Shown: one piece after another, positions 8,009 to 17,721 of the stretch
Numbering within the stretch: position 1 is the stretch's first letter
Layout of the letters: every line of letters starts with the position of its first letter
Assembly (NCBI RefSeq): GCF_000194135.1
Contig: NC_015318.1
Location: forward strand, 262,501 to 326,500
Direction of reading: 5' to 3'
DNA from: Hippea maritima DSM 10411
Lineage (GTDB): Bacteria; Campylobacterota_A; Desulfurellia; Desulfurellales; Hippeaceae
Length of the DNA stretch: 64,000 nt
The notes under the pieces: generated by a model
What the model was told of the DNA's origin: nothing
Seen by the model: the letters and a program-made list of their open reading frames with translations, nothing else
The model's database searches: none
Program-made: the position numbers and the translations under genes

Positions 8009-8887
8009 ATGTTTGAGTTGAAAGGGGCAATGACGGCGATTGTTACACCTTTCAAGGATGGAAAATTGGATGAAGAAGCATTTAGAAAACTTATAAAAAG
8101 GCAGATTGAAGGTGGCATAGATTGTCTTGTGCCTTGTGGAACAACGGGTGAGGCTGCAACGATGGATTTAGATGAATATGAAAGGACAATAGGGATTGCC
8201 GTTGATGAATGCAAAGGCAAGATCCCAGTTTTGGCAGGTGCTGGTACAAATAACACCAAGAAGGTTATAGAGTTTGCGAAGATTGCTATAAGCGCTGGGG
8301 CTGATGCTATTTTATCTGTTGCCCCATATTACAATAAGCCCACGCAGGAAGGGTTGTATCTCCATTATGAAACAATAGCCGAGGCTATCGGTGTGCCTTT
8401 GGTTCTTTACAATGTTCCGGGAAGGACATCGGTAAATATACTGCCTCAGACGGTTATAAGATTGTCCGAAATAGATAACATAGTTGGCATAAAAGAGGCA
8501 AGCGGTTCTTTGAATCAAGTCTCTGAAATTATAGAGGGCGCAAAGGATGGTTTCAGCGTAATTAGTGGTGATGACTTCTTAACGCTTCCTATGATGTCTA
8601 TCGGTGGAACGGGCGTAATCTCTGTTAGTGCAAATGTGGTGCCTGAGCTTGTAGCAAGGCAGTACGATGCTTTTGTTGAGGGTAATTTTGATGAGGCAAG
8701 ACAGCTTCACCATAAGCTCTATAAACTCCATAAAGCTATGTTTATTGAAACCAACCCTATACCTGTAAAAACATCTTTAGCTTTGATGGGTTTGGTTGAA
8801 GAGGAATTTAAGCTGCCTTTATGTAAAATGTCTGATGCTAACAAAGAAAAATTAAAGGTTACATTAAAAGATATGGGTTTGATTTAA
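8009..8887 (+). CDS. dapA: 4-hydroxy-tetrahydrodipicolinate synthase
   Basis: 292 residues from the ATG at 8009, which has an AAAGGAGGGGAGG ribosome site; an in-frame start at 7970 would lie inside dapF and add residues foreign to the family. It condenses pyruvate with aspartate semialdehyde, the first committed step to diaminopimelate. The (beta/alpha)8 fold motifs are clear: PCGTTGEA, Tyr134 in LYNVPGRT, and the Schiff-base lysine 162 in GIKEASG. Confidence 0.97.
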   Translation: MFELKGAMTAIVTPFKDGKLDEEAFRKLIKRQIEGGIDCLVPCGTTGEAATMDLDEYERTIGIAVDECKGKIPVLAGAGTNNTKKVIEFAKIAISAGADAILSVAPYYNKPTQEGLYLHYETIAEAIGVPLVLYNVPGRTSVNILPQTVIRLSEIDNIVGIKEASGSLNQVSEIIEGAKDGFSVISGDDFLTLPMMSIGGTGVISVSANVVPELVARQYDAFVEGNFDEARQLHHKLYKLHKAMFIETNPIPVKTSLALMGLVEEEFKLPLCKMSDANKEKLKVTLKDMGLI

Positions 8888-8897
8888 AGGGGGGGGT

Positions 8898-9701
8898 ATG
8901 ATTAGAACTATAGTTTGTGGCGCTTCTGGAAAGATGGGTAGAAGGATTTGCGCCTTGGTAGGGGAAGATAAAGACCTTACATTGGTAGGCGCTGTTGAGG
9001 CTAAGGGTTCTTCTGCTATAGGGCAGGATGCTGGAGTTTTGGCTACGGGTGTAGCAAATGGTATTGCTGTTAAGGACGATTTGGCCAAGGTGATAGAGGA
9101 AGGTGAAGTTGTTATAGACTTCACGGCTCCAGATGCAACTCTACATCATGTAAGGATTGCATCAGACCATAAGAAACCTATAGTTATAGGAACAACAGGA
9201 TTACATAAAGATCAGATAAAAGAGATCGAAAAACTTTCTGTAATAATTCCTATAGTTCTTGCTCCAAATATGAGTTTAGGTGTTAATATATTATTTAAAT
9301 TGGTTGAGGAGGTAGCAAGGACACTAAAAGATGATTACGATATAGAGATAGTGGAGATGCACCATAGATTTAAAGCCGATGCTCCAAGTGGCACTGCTTT
9401 AAAGTTGGCTGAATTTGCAGCCAAGGGAATTGGAGAAGATTTGGAAAATATAGCAATCTATGGAAGAAAAGGGTTGGTCGGTCAGAGAAATTCAAAAGAG
9501 ATAGGCATAATGAGTTTGCGCGGCGGTGATGTTGTGGGGGATCATACTGTTATATTTGCCGGTTTGGGAGAGAGAGTGGAATTAACCCATAAAGCCTCAT
9601 CGAGGGATACCTTTGCAAGGGGTGCTTTAAGGGCTGCAAAATGGGTTGTTGATAAGGTTCCAGGCCTTTATTCTATGCAGGATGTGTTGGGTTTAAAATA
9701 A
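8898..9701 (+). CDS. dapB: 4-hydroxy-tetrahydrodipicolinate reductase
   Basis: 267 residues. It reduces the DapA product with NAD(P)H. The N-terminal dinucleotide fold is [11 protein letters not shown], and the catalytic region reads [14 protein letters not shown] with the expected His pair and Lys. A G-rich ribosome site lies 1-8 bases before the ATG. It closes the lysine block. With dapA, dapB, dapF and lysA together, the step from tetrahydrodipicolinate to LL-DAP must be encoded elsewhere (DapL or the succinylase/acetylase genes are absent here). Confidence 0.97.
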   Translation: MIRTIVCGASGKMGRRICALVGEDKDLTLVGAVEAKGSSAIGQDAGVLATGVANGIAVKDDLAKVIEEGEVVIDFTAPDATLHHVRIASDHKKPIVIGTTGLHKDQIKEIEKLSVIIPIVLAPNMSLGVNILFKLVEEVARTLKDDYDIEIVEMHHRFKADAPSGTALKLAEFAAKGIGEDLENIAIYGRKGLVGQRNSKEIGIMSLRGGDVVGDHTVIFAGLGERVELTHKASSRDTFARGALRAAKWVVDKVPGLYSMQDVLGLK

Positions 9702-9702
9702 G

Positions 9703-11043
9703 ATGTGCGGAATAGTTGGTGTTTTTAACAAAGAGGAGGCAGCCAATTATGTGTATTTAGGGCTCCATGCTCTTCAGCATAGAGGACAAGAGGCTGCCGG
9801 CATTATTTCTACAGATGGAGAATCTTTTTATGTTCATAAGGGTAGAGGGCTTGTAAATGAGATATTCAACAAGAAGGGTATCATCTCATCCCTTAAAGGT
9901 AGGCTTGCCATAGGTCACAATAGATATTCCACATTTGGGGATGAGTCCTTGGCTAATGTTCAGCCTCTTTATGCTCACTTTGATTTAGGCAATATAGCTA
10001 TAGCCCATAACGGGAATTTAGTTAATGCTTTGGGGATAAAAAGACACCTTGTAAGTGAGGGTGCTATTTTCAATTCAAATTCAGATACAGAGGTCATAAT
10101 ACACCTTATAGCCCGTAGCAAAAAAACAAGTTTTTTCGAGCGCTTGGTTGAGGCTTTGTCTATTATCAAAGGCGCTTTTAGTTTAATAATAATGCGAGAA
10201 GATGAGGTATATGCAGTTAGAGACCCGTGGGGCTTTAGGCCTCTATCTATAGGAAAGTTGGATGATGCTGTTGTATTTGCATCAGAGACCTGCGCTTTTG
10301 ACTTAATAGGGGCTGAGTTTATCAGAGATGTTGAACCAGGTGAGGTTGTAATCGCAAATAGAGACGGTGTGCACTCTTACAAGCCATTTAAGAATAGATC
10401 TGAGCATAAATGTGTTTTTGAGTATATATATTTTGCTCGCCCTGATTCATTTTTGTGGGATAGGCATGTCTATTCTATAAGAAAAAAAATGGGAGAGGTA
10501 TTGGCGGCTGAATCACCTGTTGATGCGGATATAGTTATACCCACACCGGATTCTGGTGTGCCTGCAGCTTTGGGTTTTGCAAAGGCAAGTGGTTTGCAGT
10601 TTGATTTTGGCCTTATAAGAAATCACTATGTAGGTAGAACCTTTATTGAACCATCACAATCAATAAGAAACTTTGGTGTTAGATTAAAACTCAATACGGC
10701 TAAGGATGTTCTGGATGGTAAAAGGGTTGTTGTTGTAGATGATTCTATTGTCAGAGGAACAACAAGTAGGCGTATTGTCAAAATGATAAGGAGTGCTGGC
10801 GCTAAAGAGGTTCATTTGAGGATAGCATCTCCTCCTGTAATGTCTCCTTGTTTTTACGGTATAGATACCCCAACAAAAAAAGAACTTATCGCATCATCAC
10901 ACACTATAGAGGAGATAAGAAAATATTCTACAGCTGAGTCTGTAGCATATCTTTCTTTGGAAGGACTGAAGAGTATTGTCGGCGAGAATGGTTATTGTTT
11001 TGCCTGTTTTAACGGAGATTATCCTATAGAATTTGAAAAGTAA
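9703..11043 (+). CDS. purF: Amidophosphoribosyltransferase
   Basis: 446 residues; first committed step of purine synthesis (PRPP plus glutamine to phosphoribosylamine). Class II glutamine amidotransferase domain with the nucleophile Cys2 exposed after Met removal (MCGIVGVF), so there is no propeptide as in Bacillus. The PRPP loop is [14 protein letters not shown]. Four cysteines at the Bacillus-type positions (HKC, SPC and CFAC near the C-terminus) suggest a structural 4Fe-4S cluster. It starts 1 base after the dapB stop, so it probably shares the transcript. Confidence 0.96.
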   Translation: MCGIVGVFNKEEAANYVYLGLHALQHRGQEAAGIISTDGESFYVHKGRGLVNEIFNKKGIISSLKGRLAIGHNRYSTFGDESLANVQPLYAHFDLGNIAIAHNGNLVNALGIKRHLVSEGAIFNSNSDTEVIIHLIARSKKTSFFERLVEALSIIKGAFSLIIMREDEVYAVRDPWGFRPLSIGKLDDAVVFASETCAFDLIGAEFIRDVEPGEVVIANRDGVHSYKPFKNRSEHKCVFEYIYFARPDSFLWDRHVYSIRKKMGEVLAAESPVDADIVIPTPDSGVPAALGFAKASGLQFDFGLIRNHYVGRTFIEPSQSIRNFGVRLKLNTAKDVLDGKRVVVVDDSIVRGTTSRRIVKMIRSAGAKEVHLRIASPPVMSPCFYGIDTPTKKELIASSHTIEEIRKYSTAESVAYLSLEGLKSIVGENGYCFACFNGDYPIEFEK

Positions 11044-13262
11044 TGCGGATAAGTCCTAAATCTTTGGACCTGCTAAAAAAAGCGGGTCCCTCTTCTCTTT
11101 TTAAAGTAAGGTTTAATTCTGAAATTATAGAAATAATATCTAATGCAAATAGCCCAAGTGGCGATCTTTTGATGGTTTGTGAGGATAGATTTGAGGCTGT
11201 AAAGTTTGTTGCGACCCATTCTTTATCTGTTGGGTGGTTTTTTTGGTTTAATCCTCTTGATTCAAGTTTAGAGGCTATCGCAAAACCAAAAATCGACATT
11301 GATGGAATATTTGAAAGTTTATTTTCAAGAGATGGTTTTGAAGAGAGAAAGGAACAGAAACAAATTGCAAAAATTATTTTTGATAGTTTAAAAAAATCTA
11401 AAAATGCCATTATTGAAGCTCCAACCGGCACGGGGAAGAGCCTTGCTTATTTAGTTGCCTGCGTTATTTTTTCAAAACAAAAAGGGGAAAGGGTTGTTAT
11501 TTCAACAAATACCATAAATTTACAGCATCAGCTTGTAGAGCGTGATATACCACTTCTTCAGGAGATTGTTGAATTTAGAGCTGTGCTCGCTTTGGGGAGG
11601 TCTAATTACATTTGCAAAAGAAGGGTTGAGGATATTCTAACTAAAGGGAATGTTTTTTTATTTGAAAACGATTTATATAAGAAGATAAAAGAATTTTTAT
11701 TGAATACTAAAACCGGGTTGAAATCTGAGTTTTTCTCTATTTATGAAAATGTTCCTGAGGATGTATGGAGAAATGTCGAGAGCTCAACTTTGTTGTGTGC
11801 TCATTCAAAGTGTCCTTACTATAAAAACTCTTGTTTTTTCTACAAAGCCAGGGCAGAACTTGAGAAGGCAGATGTAATTGTTGCTAATCATCATTTGGTT
11901 TTATCAGATTCTATTTTGGAGAGTGCAAGAATTTTGCCCGACGCCTACGCTGTTATCTTTGATGAGGCGCACAATATAGAAAGGAACGCTACTAACTATT
12001 ATACTATTAGCGTGAGCTCTGATGATATTTTACGCAGTATTGATGCATTGTATACAAAAAGAAAAAGTAAGGCATATGGTTTACTATCTAATGTTGAGGG
12101 TTACAAAAACCTCAAAGAGCTTTTGGTTAACTTCAGGGTTGAACTTGAGTCTACTTTTGATGGCCTTATTCAACAATTTGTAGCTGAACAGCTAAATATA
12201 GATGATAGCAATATAAAACTTATCTATAAACCGGTTAGCAAAATTTTGGAGTTGCTGAATAGCATTATTTTAAACCTTAAAGGCTTTTTGGATGAAAATA
12301 AAGATAAAGATTTTGTTGATATAAGGGGTGTGACTTCTTTTTTGTCTGGATGTGCTGATAATTTAGGCACTTTTCTTAAACTGAATGATGGTTTTGTCTG
12401 TTGGATAAAACGCTTTAAAAAGACAATGCATTTCAATATCACCCCTTTAGATGTTAGGAGTGCTTTAAAAGGGCATCTATACGATAAACTGGCCAGTGTG
12501 ATATTTATATCTGCTACGCTTTCTGTAGGCGGGGAGTTGGAGTTTTTTAAAAGGAGTGTTGGTGTCGACAATGCAGTTGAATTTATAGCTGAAAGCAATT
12601 TTGATTACGATAAGCTTGCAAGGCTTTTGGTTGTTGAGGATGTAAAAGAGCCTACACAAAAGGGATTTGATGAGGATGCTGCAGATGTTATCCTGTCAAT
12701 TGCGGAGTCATTGAAAAATACAAATAAAGGCGTTTTGGTGCTTTTTACATCCTATGCAATGTTGAGCAGTATTTATAAAAGGGTTTATACTGAATTAAAG
12801 CAAAAGGGTTTTAATACGTTTAGGCAGGGAGAACTTGATAATTTTGAGCTTTTGATTAGATTTAAAAAAGGAAAAGGGTTTTTATTTGCTACGAGTAGTT
12901 TTTGGGAGGGTATAGACGTAAAGGGTGAGCAGTTGAGCGTTGTTGTTATGGTGAGATTACCGTTTGAGGTGCCAACAACTCCTATAGAAAAAACTAGATA
13001 CGAACTTCTAAAAAAACAGGGATATAACGCATTTTTAGAATATGCCCTTCCAAAAGCTGTGCTTAAGTTTAAACAAGGGTTGGGTAGACTCATAAGGAAA
13101 GCCGATGATTATGGGGTTATGGTTGTGTTGGATAGTAGATTAATAAACAAATCCTACGGTCGTATATTTTTAAATAGCGTTTCTTATATAAAAAGTAAGA
13201 GGGTTAGAAAAAATGAGATTAAAGACTTTATCAGCGATTTTTTTGCTAATTTTGCTTTATAG
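11043..13262 (+). CDS. DinG/XPD-type ATP-dependent DNA helicase
   Basis: 739 residues, superfamily 2 Rad3/XPD group. Walker A APTGTGKSLAYL (about 127), four cysteines at about 250-265 (CAHSKCPYYKNSC plus a preceding Cys) for a 4Fe-4S cluster, and the DEAH box in FDEAHNIERN. The C-terminal helicase motifs include SSFWEGIDVKGE and GLGRLIRK. DinG resolves R-loops and D-loops; the bacterial family also holds YoaA. The start overlaps the purF stop by one base. No exonuclease domain is attached. Confidence 0.9.
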   Translation: MRISPKSLDLLKKAGPSSLFKVRFNSEIIEIISNANSPSGDLLMVCEDRFEAVKFVATHSLSVGWFFWFNPLDSSLEAIAKPKIDIDGIFESLFSRDGFEERKEQKQIAKIIFDSLKKSKNAIIEAPTGTGKSLAYLVACVIFSKQKGERVVISTNTINLQHQLVERDIPLLQEIVEFRAVLALGRSNYICKRRVEDILTKGNVFLFENDLYKKIKEFLLNTKTGLKSEFFSIYENVPEDVWRNVESSTLLCAHSKCPYYKNSCFFYKARAELEKADVIVANHHLVLSDSILESARILPDAYAVIFDEAHNIERNATNYYTISVSSDDILRSIDALYTKRKSKAYGLLSNVEGYKNLKELLVNFRVELESTFDGLIQQFVAEQLNIDDSNIKLIYKPVSKILELLNSIILNLKGFLDENKDKDFVDIRGVTSFLSGCADNLGTFLKLNDGFVCWIKRFKKTMHFNITPLDVRSALKGHLYDKLASVIFISATLSVGGELEFFKRSVGVDNAVEFIAESNFDYDKLARLLVVEDVKEPTQKGFDEDAADVILSIAESLKNTNKGVLVLFTSYAMLSSIYKRVYTELKQKGFNTFRQGELDNFELLIRFKKGKGFLFATSSFWEGIDVKGEQLSVVVMVRLPFEVPTTPIEKTRYELLKKQGYNAFLEYALPKAVLKFKQGLGRLIRKADDYGVMVVLDSRLINKSYGRIFLNSVSYIKSKRVRKNEIKDFISDFFANFAL

Positions 13263-13695
13263 TTGCACCACATTTAAACCGCTAACCTATAAAAGTAAAA
13301 CATTAAACGGTACATTCGATGCAAATTATGAAGGAAAAACGTTTGAAGGTTTTTTTAGTCTTTCTGATGGTAATCTAAGAATGGATATAATAAATACGCT
13401 TGGGTTTTCAGTCTACGGGCTTTACGTTAAGAACAGTGATGTGTTTGTTGTTGATTATAGAGACAATAAGCGATATAAGAATTTGAAATTCTCTGGTTTT
13501 GACTTGAATGGCTATAAAGGTACAATTGTTTATATAACGCAGAATTTTTTTAAGTTATGCTCAAAGAAAAACAAGGATGTTGTATTATTAAAATGCTCAA
13601 AGGTCGGTAGTGGATATGTACCTGAGGATTTTGTATTAAAGTATAAGAGAAAGAGATTAAGGATTAGGCTTAGAAAATTAAGATTGAAGGAGTGA
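13213..13695 (+). CDS. LolB-like outer membrane lipoprotein
   Basis: 160 residues. A signal peptide ends in a lipobox LYSC at about 18. The mature part is short and strand-rich, with the stretch GKTFEGFFSLSDGNLRMDI and then NTLGFSVYGLYV, the pattern of LolB/DUF4292 lipoproteins (half beta-barrel binding lipid or lipoproteins). It overlaps the 3' end of the helicase gene by 50 bases. The tail is very basic (KRKRLRIRLRKLRLK). LolB-like is a fold-level suggestion; the sequence is divergent and the specific function unproven. Confidence 0.55.
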   Translation: MRLKTLSAIFLLILLYSCTTFKPLTYKSKTLNGTFDANYEGKTFEGFFSLSDGNLRMDIINTLGFSVYGLYVKNSDVFVVDYRDNKRYKNLKFSGFDLNGYKGTIVYITQNFFKLCSKKNKDVVLLKCSKVGSGYVPEDFVLKYKRKRLRIRLRKLRLKE

Positions 13696-13698
13696 GGT

Positions 13699-13941
13699 AT
13701 GAATCTTTTGAGTATTGCCTTTTTGGTTTTTCTTCTAAACCTTCCGTTTGGTTATATGAGGGCAGCATCAGAGAAATACTCAAAAAAGTGGTTTATATAT
13801 ATCCATGCCCCCATACCCTTTGTTGTAGCTCTAAGACTACTAAGCGGGCTAGGCTTTGAGCTTTACACATTTCCCGTAATGATTTTTGCCTTTTTCCTTG
13901 GCCAGTTTGTAGGAGGATTTCTCAGAAGAGTGAGGGTATGA
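13699..13941 (+). CDS. Small membrane protein, unknown
   Basis: 80 residues with three hydrophobic segments (about 3-18, 35-50 and 57-74), basic at the end (LRRVRV). The ATG follows a GGAG site 3 bases after the lipoprotein gene, and its end overlaps the ClC gene (ATGA), so it is translationally coupled to the transporter. I do not recognise a family. Confidence 0.7.
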   Translation: MNLLSIAFLVFLLNLPFGYMRAASEKYSKKWFIYIHAPIPFVVALRLLSGLGFELYTFPVMIFAFFLGQFVGGFLRRVRV

Positions 13942-15638
13942 AGGGCTTCTTTAAGCTTTTTGTTTTACCCTTCTTCGTTGGGGCTATAGGTGGGTTTTCT
14001 GCTCTCTTTATGAGGGAGCTTATAAGATATTCCTCTAAATTAGCTGTAGCAATTGATTTTTTCAATCAGGATAGCAGGTTTTATCTTGTGATTATCCCTA
14101 TTTTATTTATCATTTCCGCATTTACTATAAAAAATTTTCTTAATAATCCAACTAATCCAACAATAGATTCGGTTGCACGTTCCATTGTCTTAAAGAAGGG
14201 TAGATTAGACTATAAAAAAGGTATAGCAACTGTGGTACTGTCTGCCATTAATATAGGATTTGGTGTGCCTGTTGGAAGGGAAGGTCCCATAGCCAAGCTC
14301 GGCGGTTCACTTTCATCACTGTTTTTAAAAGGTATGAGATTTGAAAATTTCAATGTACCTCTTCTTGTTAGTTGTGGTGTTTCATCAGCCTTAGCTGCCA
14401 CATTTAACGCTCCTATAGCTGCCGTTATTTTTGGTTTAGAGATTATTCTTGGTAGATTGAGTTTTAATGTTATAATTCCGCTCACAATTTCTTCTGCTGT
14501 TGGTGTGGTTATATCGCGCTATTTTTTGGGAAACTATCCTGCATTTGTTGTGCCACAGCTTTCATACAATTATAAATTGCTATTTCTTATACCTTTATTT
14601 GCATTTCTTTTTGCAGTTGTGGTCTATGTGTTTGAATATGTTTTTGAGTCATCTGTTAACTTTTTTACCAAATTAAACCTTACTTTTTATTCAAAGGCAT
14701 TAATTGGCGGTTTGATTGTTGGAGTCCTTTTATGGCTTTGGCCTGATGCAGCTTCATTGGGCTATAAACAAGTAAGCTATTTATTTTCTTTGAAGTATAG
14801 TTATGCCGATGCACTTATGTTGAGTTTGGTTAAGATGGTGGCTTTAGCCATTACGTTTGCAAGTGGAATGTTTGGTGGCATATTTGCGCCGTCTATCTTC
14901 GGTGGCGCGTTTTTTGGCTATGCTTTAGGAGGGGTAATACATAATTTTTTTCCGTTTGTTAATCCACTTGACGTTGCATTGATTGGCACGGCTTCTATAT
15001 CCGCCAGCATATCTTCTGCTCCGTTTAGGTCCACTCTTATCGTAGCTGAGCTTGCGCAAAACTACCATATGATATTGCCTTTAATGATTTCGTCGGTCAT
15101 GACGGTTTATTTCTCTCATATATTGCAGGATAAGATCAACTTTAGTCGCTCAGCCATGCAAAAAGGTTTTGATTTAATGAATGAGAAATACAGAAACGAG
15201 CTCATAAAGGTTAAAGTAGTAAACTTTATAGATCCTTCAATAATGAGCTTAAAAAGAGAGCAATTTATTAAGGATATCGTATTTGAACTTATGAATAGCA
15301 GTTCAAGCTATTTCTCTGTTGTAGAAGATGATAGGCTTGTAGGTGTTTTATCTTTTAGAGATGTTAGGCTTGTAGGGGAATTTGAAAATGATAAGGTGAA
15401 GGTTAAGGATATAATGACACCAAATCCGAACTACTTGACCTTGGACTCAAGCGGATTGGATGTATTTGAGCTTTTGTCACATATAGATGTCGATTATATA
15501 CCTATAGTAGAAAATGATGAGAGTTTGAGGTATATGGGCATGCTGGATGTTAATGCATTTTTGAAATTTGTTTCTTTTCTGTATTTTAAAGAAAACCTCT
15601 TTAGAAAGGAAGAGGTCTTGAAAAGGGAAGGAAAATAG
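13938..15638 (+). CDS. ClC family chloride channel/antiporter with CBS domains
   Basis: 566 residues. About ten or more membrane helices (about 1-400) followed by a cytoplasmic CBS pair (about 425-550, with DIMTPNPNYLTLD). The conserved GREGP at about 113-117 holds the external gating glutamate, and GGIFAPS is the GxFxP anion-binding motif. The first selectivity motif (GSGIP or GHGVP) is replaced by NPTNPT, and the residue equivalent to the internal proton glutamate appears to be Ile (GLEII). This suggests altered selectivity or channel-like behaviour, but the alignment is by eye. Confidence 0.88.
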   Translation: MKGFFKLFVLPFFVGAIGGFSALFMRELIRYSSKLAVAIDFFNQDSRFYLVIIPILFIISAFTIKNFLNNPTNPTIDSVARSIVLKKGRLDYKKGIATVVLSAINIGFGVPVGREGPIAKLGGSLSSLFLKGMRFENFNVPLLVSCGVSSALAATFNAPIAAVIFGLEIILGRLSFNVIIPLTISSAVGVVISRYFLGNYPAFVVPQLSYNYKLLFLIPLFAFLFAVVVYVFEYVFESSVNFFTKLNLTFYSKALIGGLIVGVLLWLWPDAASLGYKQVSYLFSLKYSYADALMLSLVKMVALAITFASGMFGGIFAPSIFGGAFFGYALGGVIHNFFPFVNPLDVALIGTASISASISSAPFRSTLIVAELAQNYHMILPLMISSVMTVYFSHILQDKINFSRSAMQKGFDLMNEKYRNELIKVKVVNFIDPSIMSLKREQFIKDIVFELMNSSSSYFSVVEDDRLVGVLSFRDVRLVGEFENDKVKVKDIMTPNPNYLTLDSSGLDVFELLSHIDVDYIPIVENDESLRYMGMLDVNAFLKFVSFLYFKENLFRKEEVLKREGK

Positions 15639-15644
15639 TATAAT
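15618..15644 (+). promoter_or_regulatory. Promoter of rarA inside the end of the ClC gene
   Basis: TTGAAA (15618-15623), a 15-base spacer and a perfect TATAAT (15639-15644). The predicted start near 15651 gives a leader of about 26 bases before the rarA ATG. The spacer is short; reading CTTGAA as -35 makes it 16. Confidence 0.55.
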
Positions 15645-15676
15645 GTTAAGCCAAATGAGTAAACTGGTGATACCAA

Positions 15677-16789
15677 ATGGGTGAGGGCGATTGTGGCAGT
15701 TTTGATGAGCTTGTAGGACAACCCCATCTATTTGGAAGGGGTAAGCCCCTTTATTTGTTCTATCATAGTGATGATAAGCCACCCTCGCTTGTTTTATTTG
15801 GACCTCCAGGTGTCGGAAAAACCACCTATGCTAAACTCTTGGCCAAAAAGCATAGGCTTGACTTTTTCTATCTAAATGCAACCGATTGTCCTACAAAAAC
15901 ACTCAAGGATACGCTAAAAAAAGGCTCAAAAGAAGCTCCAATTCTTGTGGTTATAGATGAGATACATAGATTTGATAAGAAACAGCAGGATGTTTTATTG
16001 CCTTTTTTGGAAGATGGAAGCGTTGTTATGGTAGGTACTTCCACATTTAATCCTTATTTTAGACTAACAAAGGCTTTACGCTCGAGGTGTTTTGTATATG
16101 AGTTTAAGCGGCTGAATGAGTCGGATTTAAAGAGACTTGCAAAAAGGTTTATAGAAATAGATGAACATTTGTTGGATAAGCTTGTTTTGCATGCCTCTGG
16201 TGATGCAAGAAAACTAATAAATATGATTAAGATCTTAAAACAGCAGAACGATATTGATGGGAATAGCATAGAATCCTTATTTAGTTTGAATTTGGGATAT
16301 TCCAATGAGACCGAAAGATATGACCTTGTATCTGCGTTCATAAAAAGTATGCGAGGAAGTGATGTAGATGCCGCTTTGTATTATCTGGCAAGATTGCTAG
16401 AGGCAGGTGAAGATGTTGAGTTTATTGCAAGGCGCATGTGCATATTTGCCAGTGAGGATATAGGTTTAGCAGACAGCCATGCGGTGGTTTTGGCTAATGC
16501 TGTTTTGCAGATTGTAAAAGAGATAGGCATGCCTGAGGCCAGGATTCCACTTGCACATTGTTGTGTTTATTTAAGTAAAGCTAAAAAGTCAAACTCCTGT
16601 TACATTGCTATAAATAAGGCTGTAAAGGATATAAAAGAGGGAAATATAATGGATATTCCAAAACATTTACAGGTTAAAGGTAGAAGTCTTTATCTTTACC
16701 CCCATAATTTTAAGGGGGGTAAGGTTGACCAAATATACACACAAAAACCTGTAAAATATTTCACATCGAAGGAGAATGATTTAATTTGA
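15677..16789 (+). CDS. rarA: RarA/MgsA replication-associated AAA+ ATPase
   Basis: 370 residues. The clamp-loader-like AAA+ protein acts at stalled replication forks. Walker A is GPPGVGKTTYAK, Walker B VVIDEIHRFDKKQQD, and the C-terminal tetramer domain ends near LYLYPHNFKGG. It is shorter than the roughly 430-450 residues usual for the family: the N-terminal segment before DELVGQPHLFG is only 9 residues, and the stretch normally containing MRPK is missing. An in-frame stop at 15668 blocks any upstream start, and the ribosome site is weak (GGTG). Either a genuinely short form or an early frameshift. Confidence 0.85.
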   Translation: MGEGDCGSFDELVGQPHLFGRGKPLYLFYHSDDKPPSLVLFGPPGVGKTTYAKLLAKKHRLDFFYLNATDCPTKTLKDTLKKGSKEAPILVVIDEIHRFDKKQQDVLLPFLEDGSVVMVGTSTFNPYFRLTKALRSRCFVYEFKRLNESDLKRLAKRFIEIDEHLLDKLVLHASGDARKLINMIKILKQQNDIDGNSIESLFSLNLGYSNETERYDLVSAFIKSMRGSDVDAALYYLARLLEAGEDVEFIARRMCIFASEDIGLADSHAVVLANAVLQIVKEIGMPEARIPLAHCCVYLSKAKKSNSCYIAINKAVKDIKEGNIMDIPKHLQVKGRSLYLYPHNFKGGKVDQIYTQKPVKYFTSKENDLI

Positions 16790-17709
16790 AAGTAGAAAAT
16801 ATAGGTGAGTTTGGTTTAATTGATAGAATAAAGGCGTTTTCTAACTCTAAAGGTCATGCTTTGGGTATAGGGGATGATTGCGCCATTATACCTCAAGGCG
16901 AAAGGGAAATCCTCGTTTCTGTGGATGCTCTTGTTGAAGGTGTTCATTTTTTTAAGAATGCGGAACCGTTTTTGTTGGGCAGAAAATCATTGGCTGTTAA
17001 TATAAGTGATATAGCTGCCATGGCAGGTGAGCCTAAGTGGGCTTTTTTGAGTTTATCATTAAAAAGTGGCACAGAGTTAAGTTGGGTAGATGATTTTTTA
17101 AAGGGTTTTATAAGTATGGCAGATGAATTTGGAGTTGAACTTTTAGGGGGAGATACAACAAAAGCAAAAGAAACTGTAATTGGTGTAACCATAATAGGTG
17201 AGAATCCGATAGGTGCATCTGTGAAAAGAGGTACAGCCAGAGCTGGTGATTTGGTATGTGTGAGTGGGAAAATAGGCTGTTCGTATGCTGGTCTTAAGGC
17301 TTTAGAACTTAACCTTAAAGGCTACCAAAACTTTATAGAAGCACATATAAATCCGACACCGAGGGTTAATGAAGCCTTAAGTATTAGAGAATTTGCAACC
17401 GCAATGATAGATGTCAGTGATGGATTTATTCAAGACTGTAATCACATATGTAAACAGAGTGGGGTTGGCATGAAAATTTGGTGGGATAGTATACCTTTTT
17501 GTGATGCAGATTTTATAACAAAAGAACAGATGCTATGCGGTGGCGAGGATTATCAGATAGCTGCCTGCATAGATAGAAGGTTTAAAGACAAGATTGAAAA
17601 AAACCCATATTTTACGATAGTTGGTGAGGTTGTTGAAGGAAAAGAAGTTGTTATCGTTAAGGATAGTGACGTGATAGAAATTAAAAAGTGTGGTTATGAG
17701 CATTTTTAG
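16786..17709 (+). CDS. thiL: Thiamine-monophosphate kinase
   Basis: 307 residues. It phosphorylates thiamine monophosphate to thiamine diphosphate, the last step of vitamin B1 synthesis. AIR-synthase/PurM fold with GIGDDCA near the start, DISDIAAM-type ligand loop (NISDIAAMAG), GGDTTK and IDVSDGF; these Asp-rich loops bind Mg2+ and ATP. TTG start with AAGGAG upstream, overlapping the rarA stop by 4 bases. No other thiamine gene or TPP riboswitch is in the window. Confidence 0.95.
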   Translation: MKVENIGEFGLIDRIKAFSNSKGHALGIGDDCAIIPQGEREILVSVDALVEGVHFFKNAEPFLLGRKSLAVNISDIAAMAGEPKWAFLSLSLKSGTELSWVDDFLKGFISMADEFGVELLGGDTTKAKETVIGVTIIGENPIGASVKRGTARAGDLVCVSGKIGCSYAGLKALELNLKGYQNFIEAHINPTPRVNEALSIREFATAMIDVSDGFIQDCNHICKQSGVGMKIWWDSIPFCDADFITKEQMLCGGEDYQIAACIDRRFKDKIEKNPYFTIVGEVVEGKEVVIVKDSDVIEIKKCGYEHF

Positions 17710-17721
17710 GAGAGATAAGGC

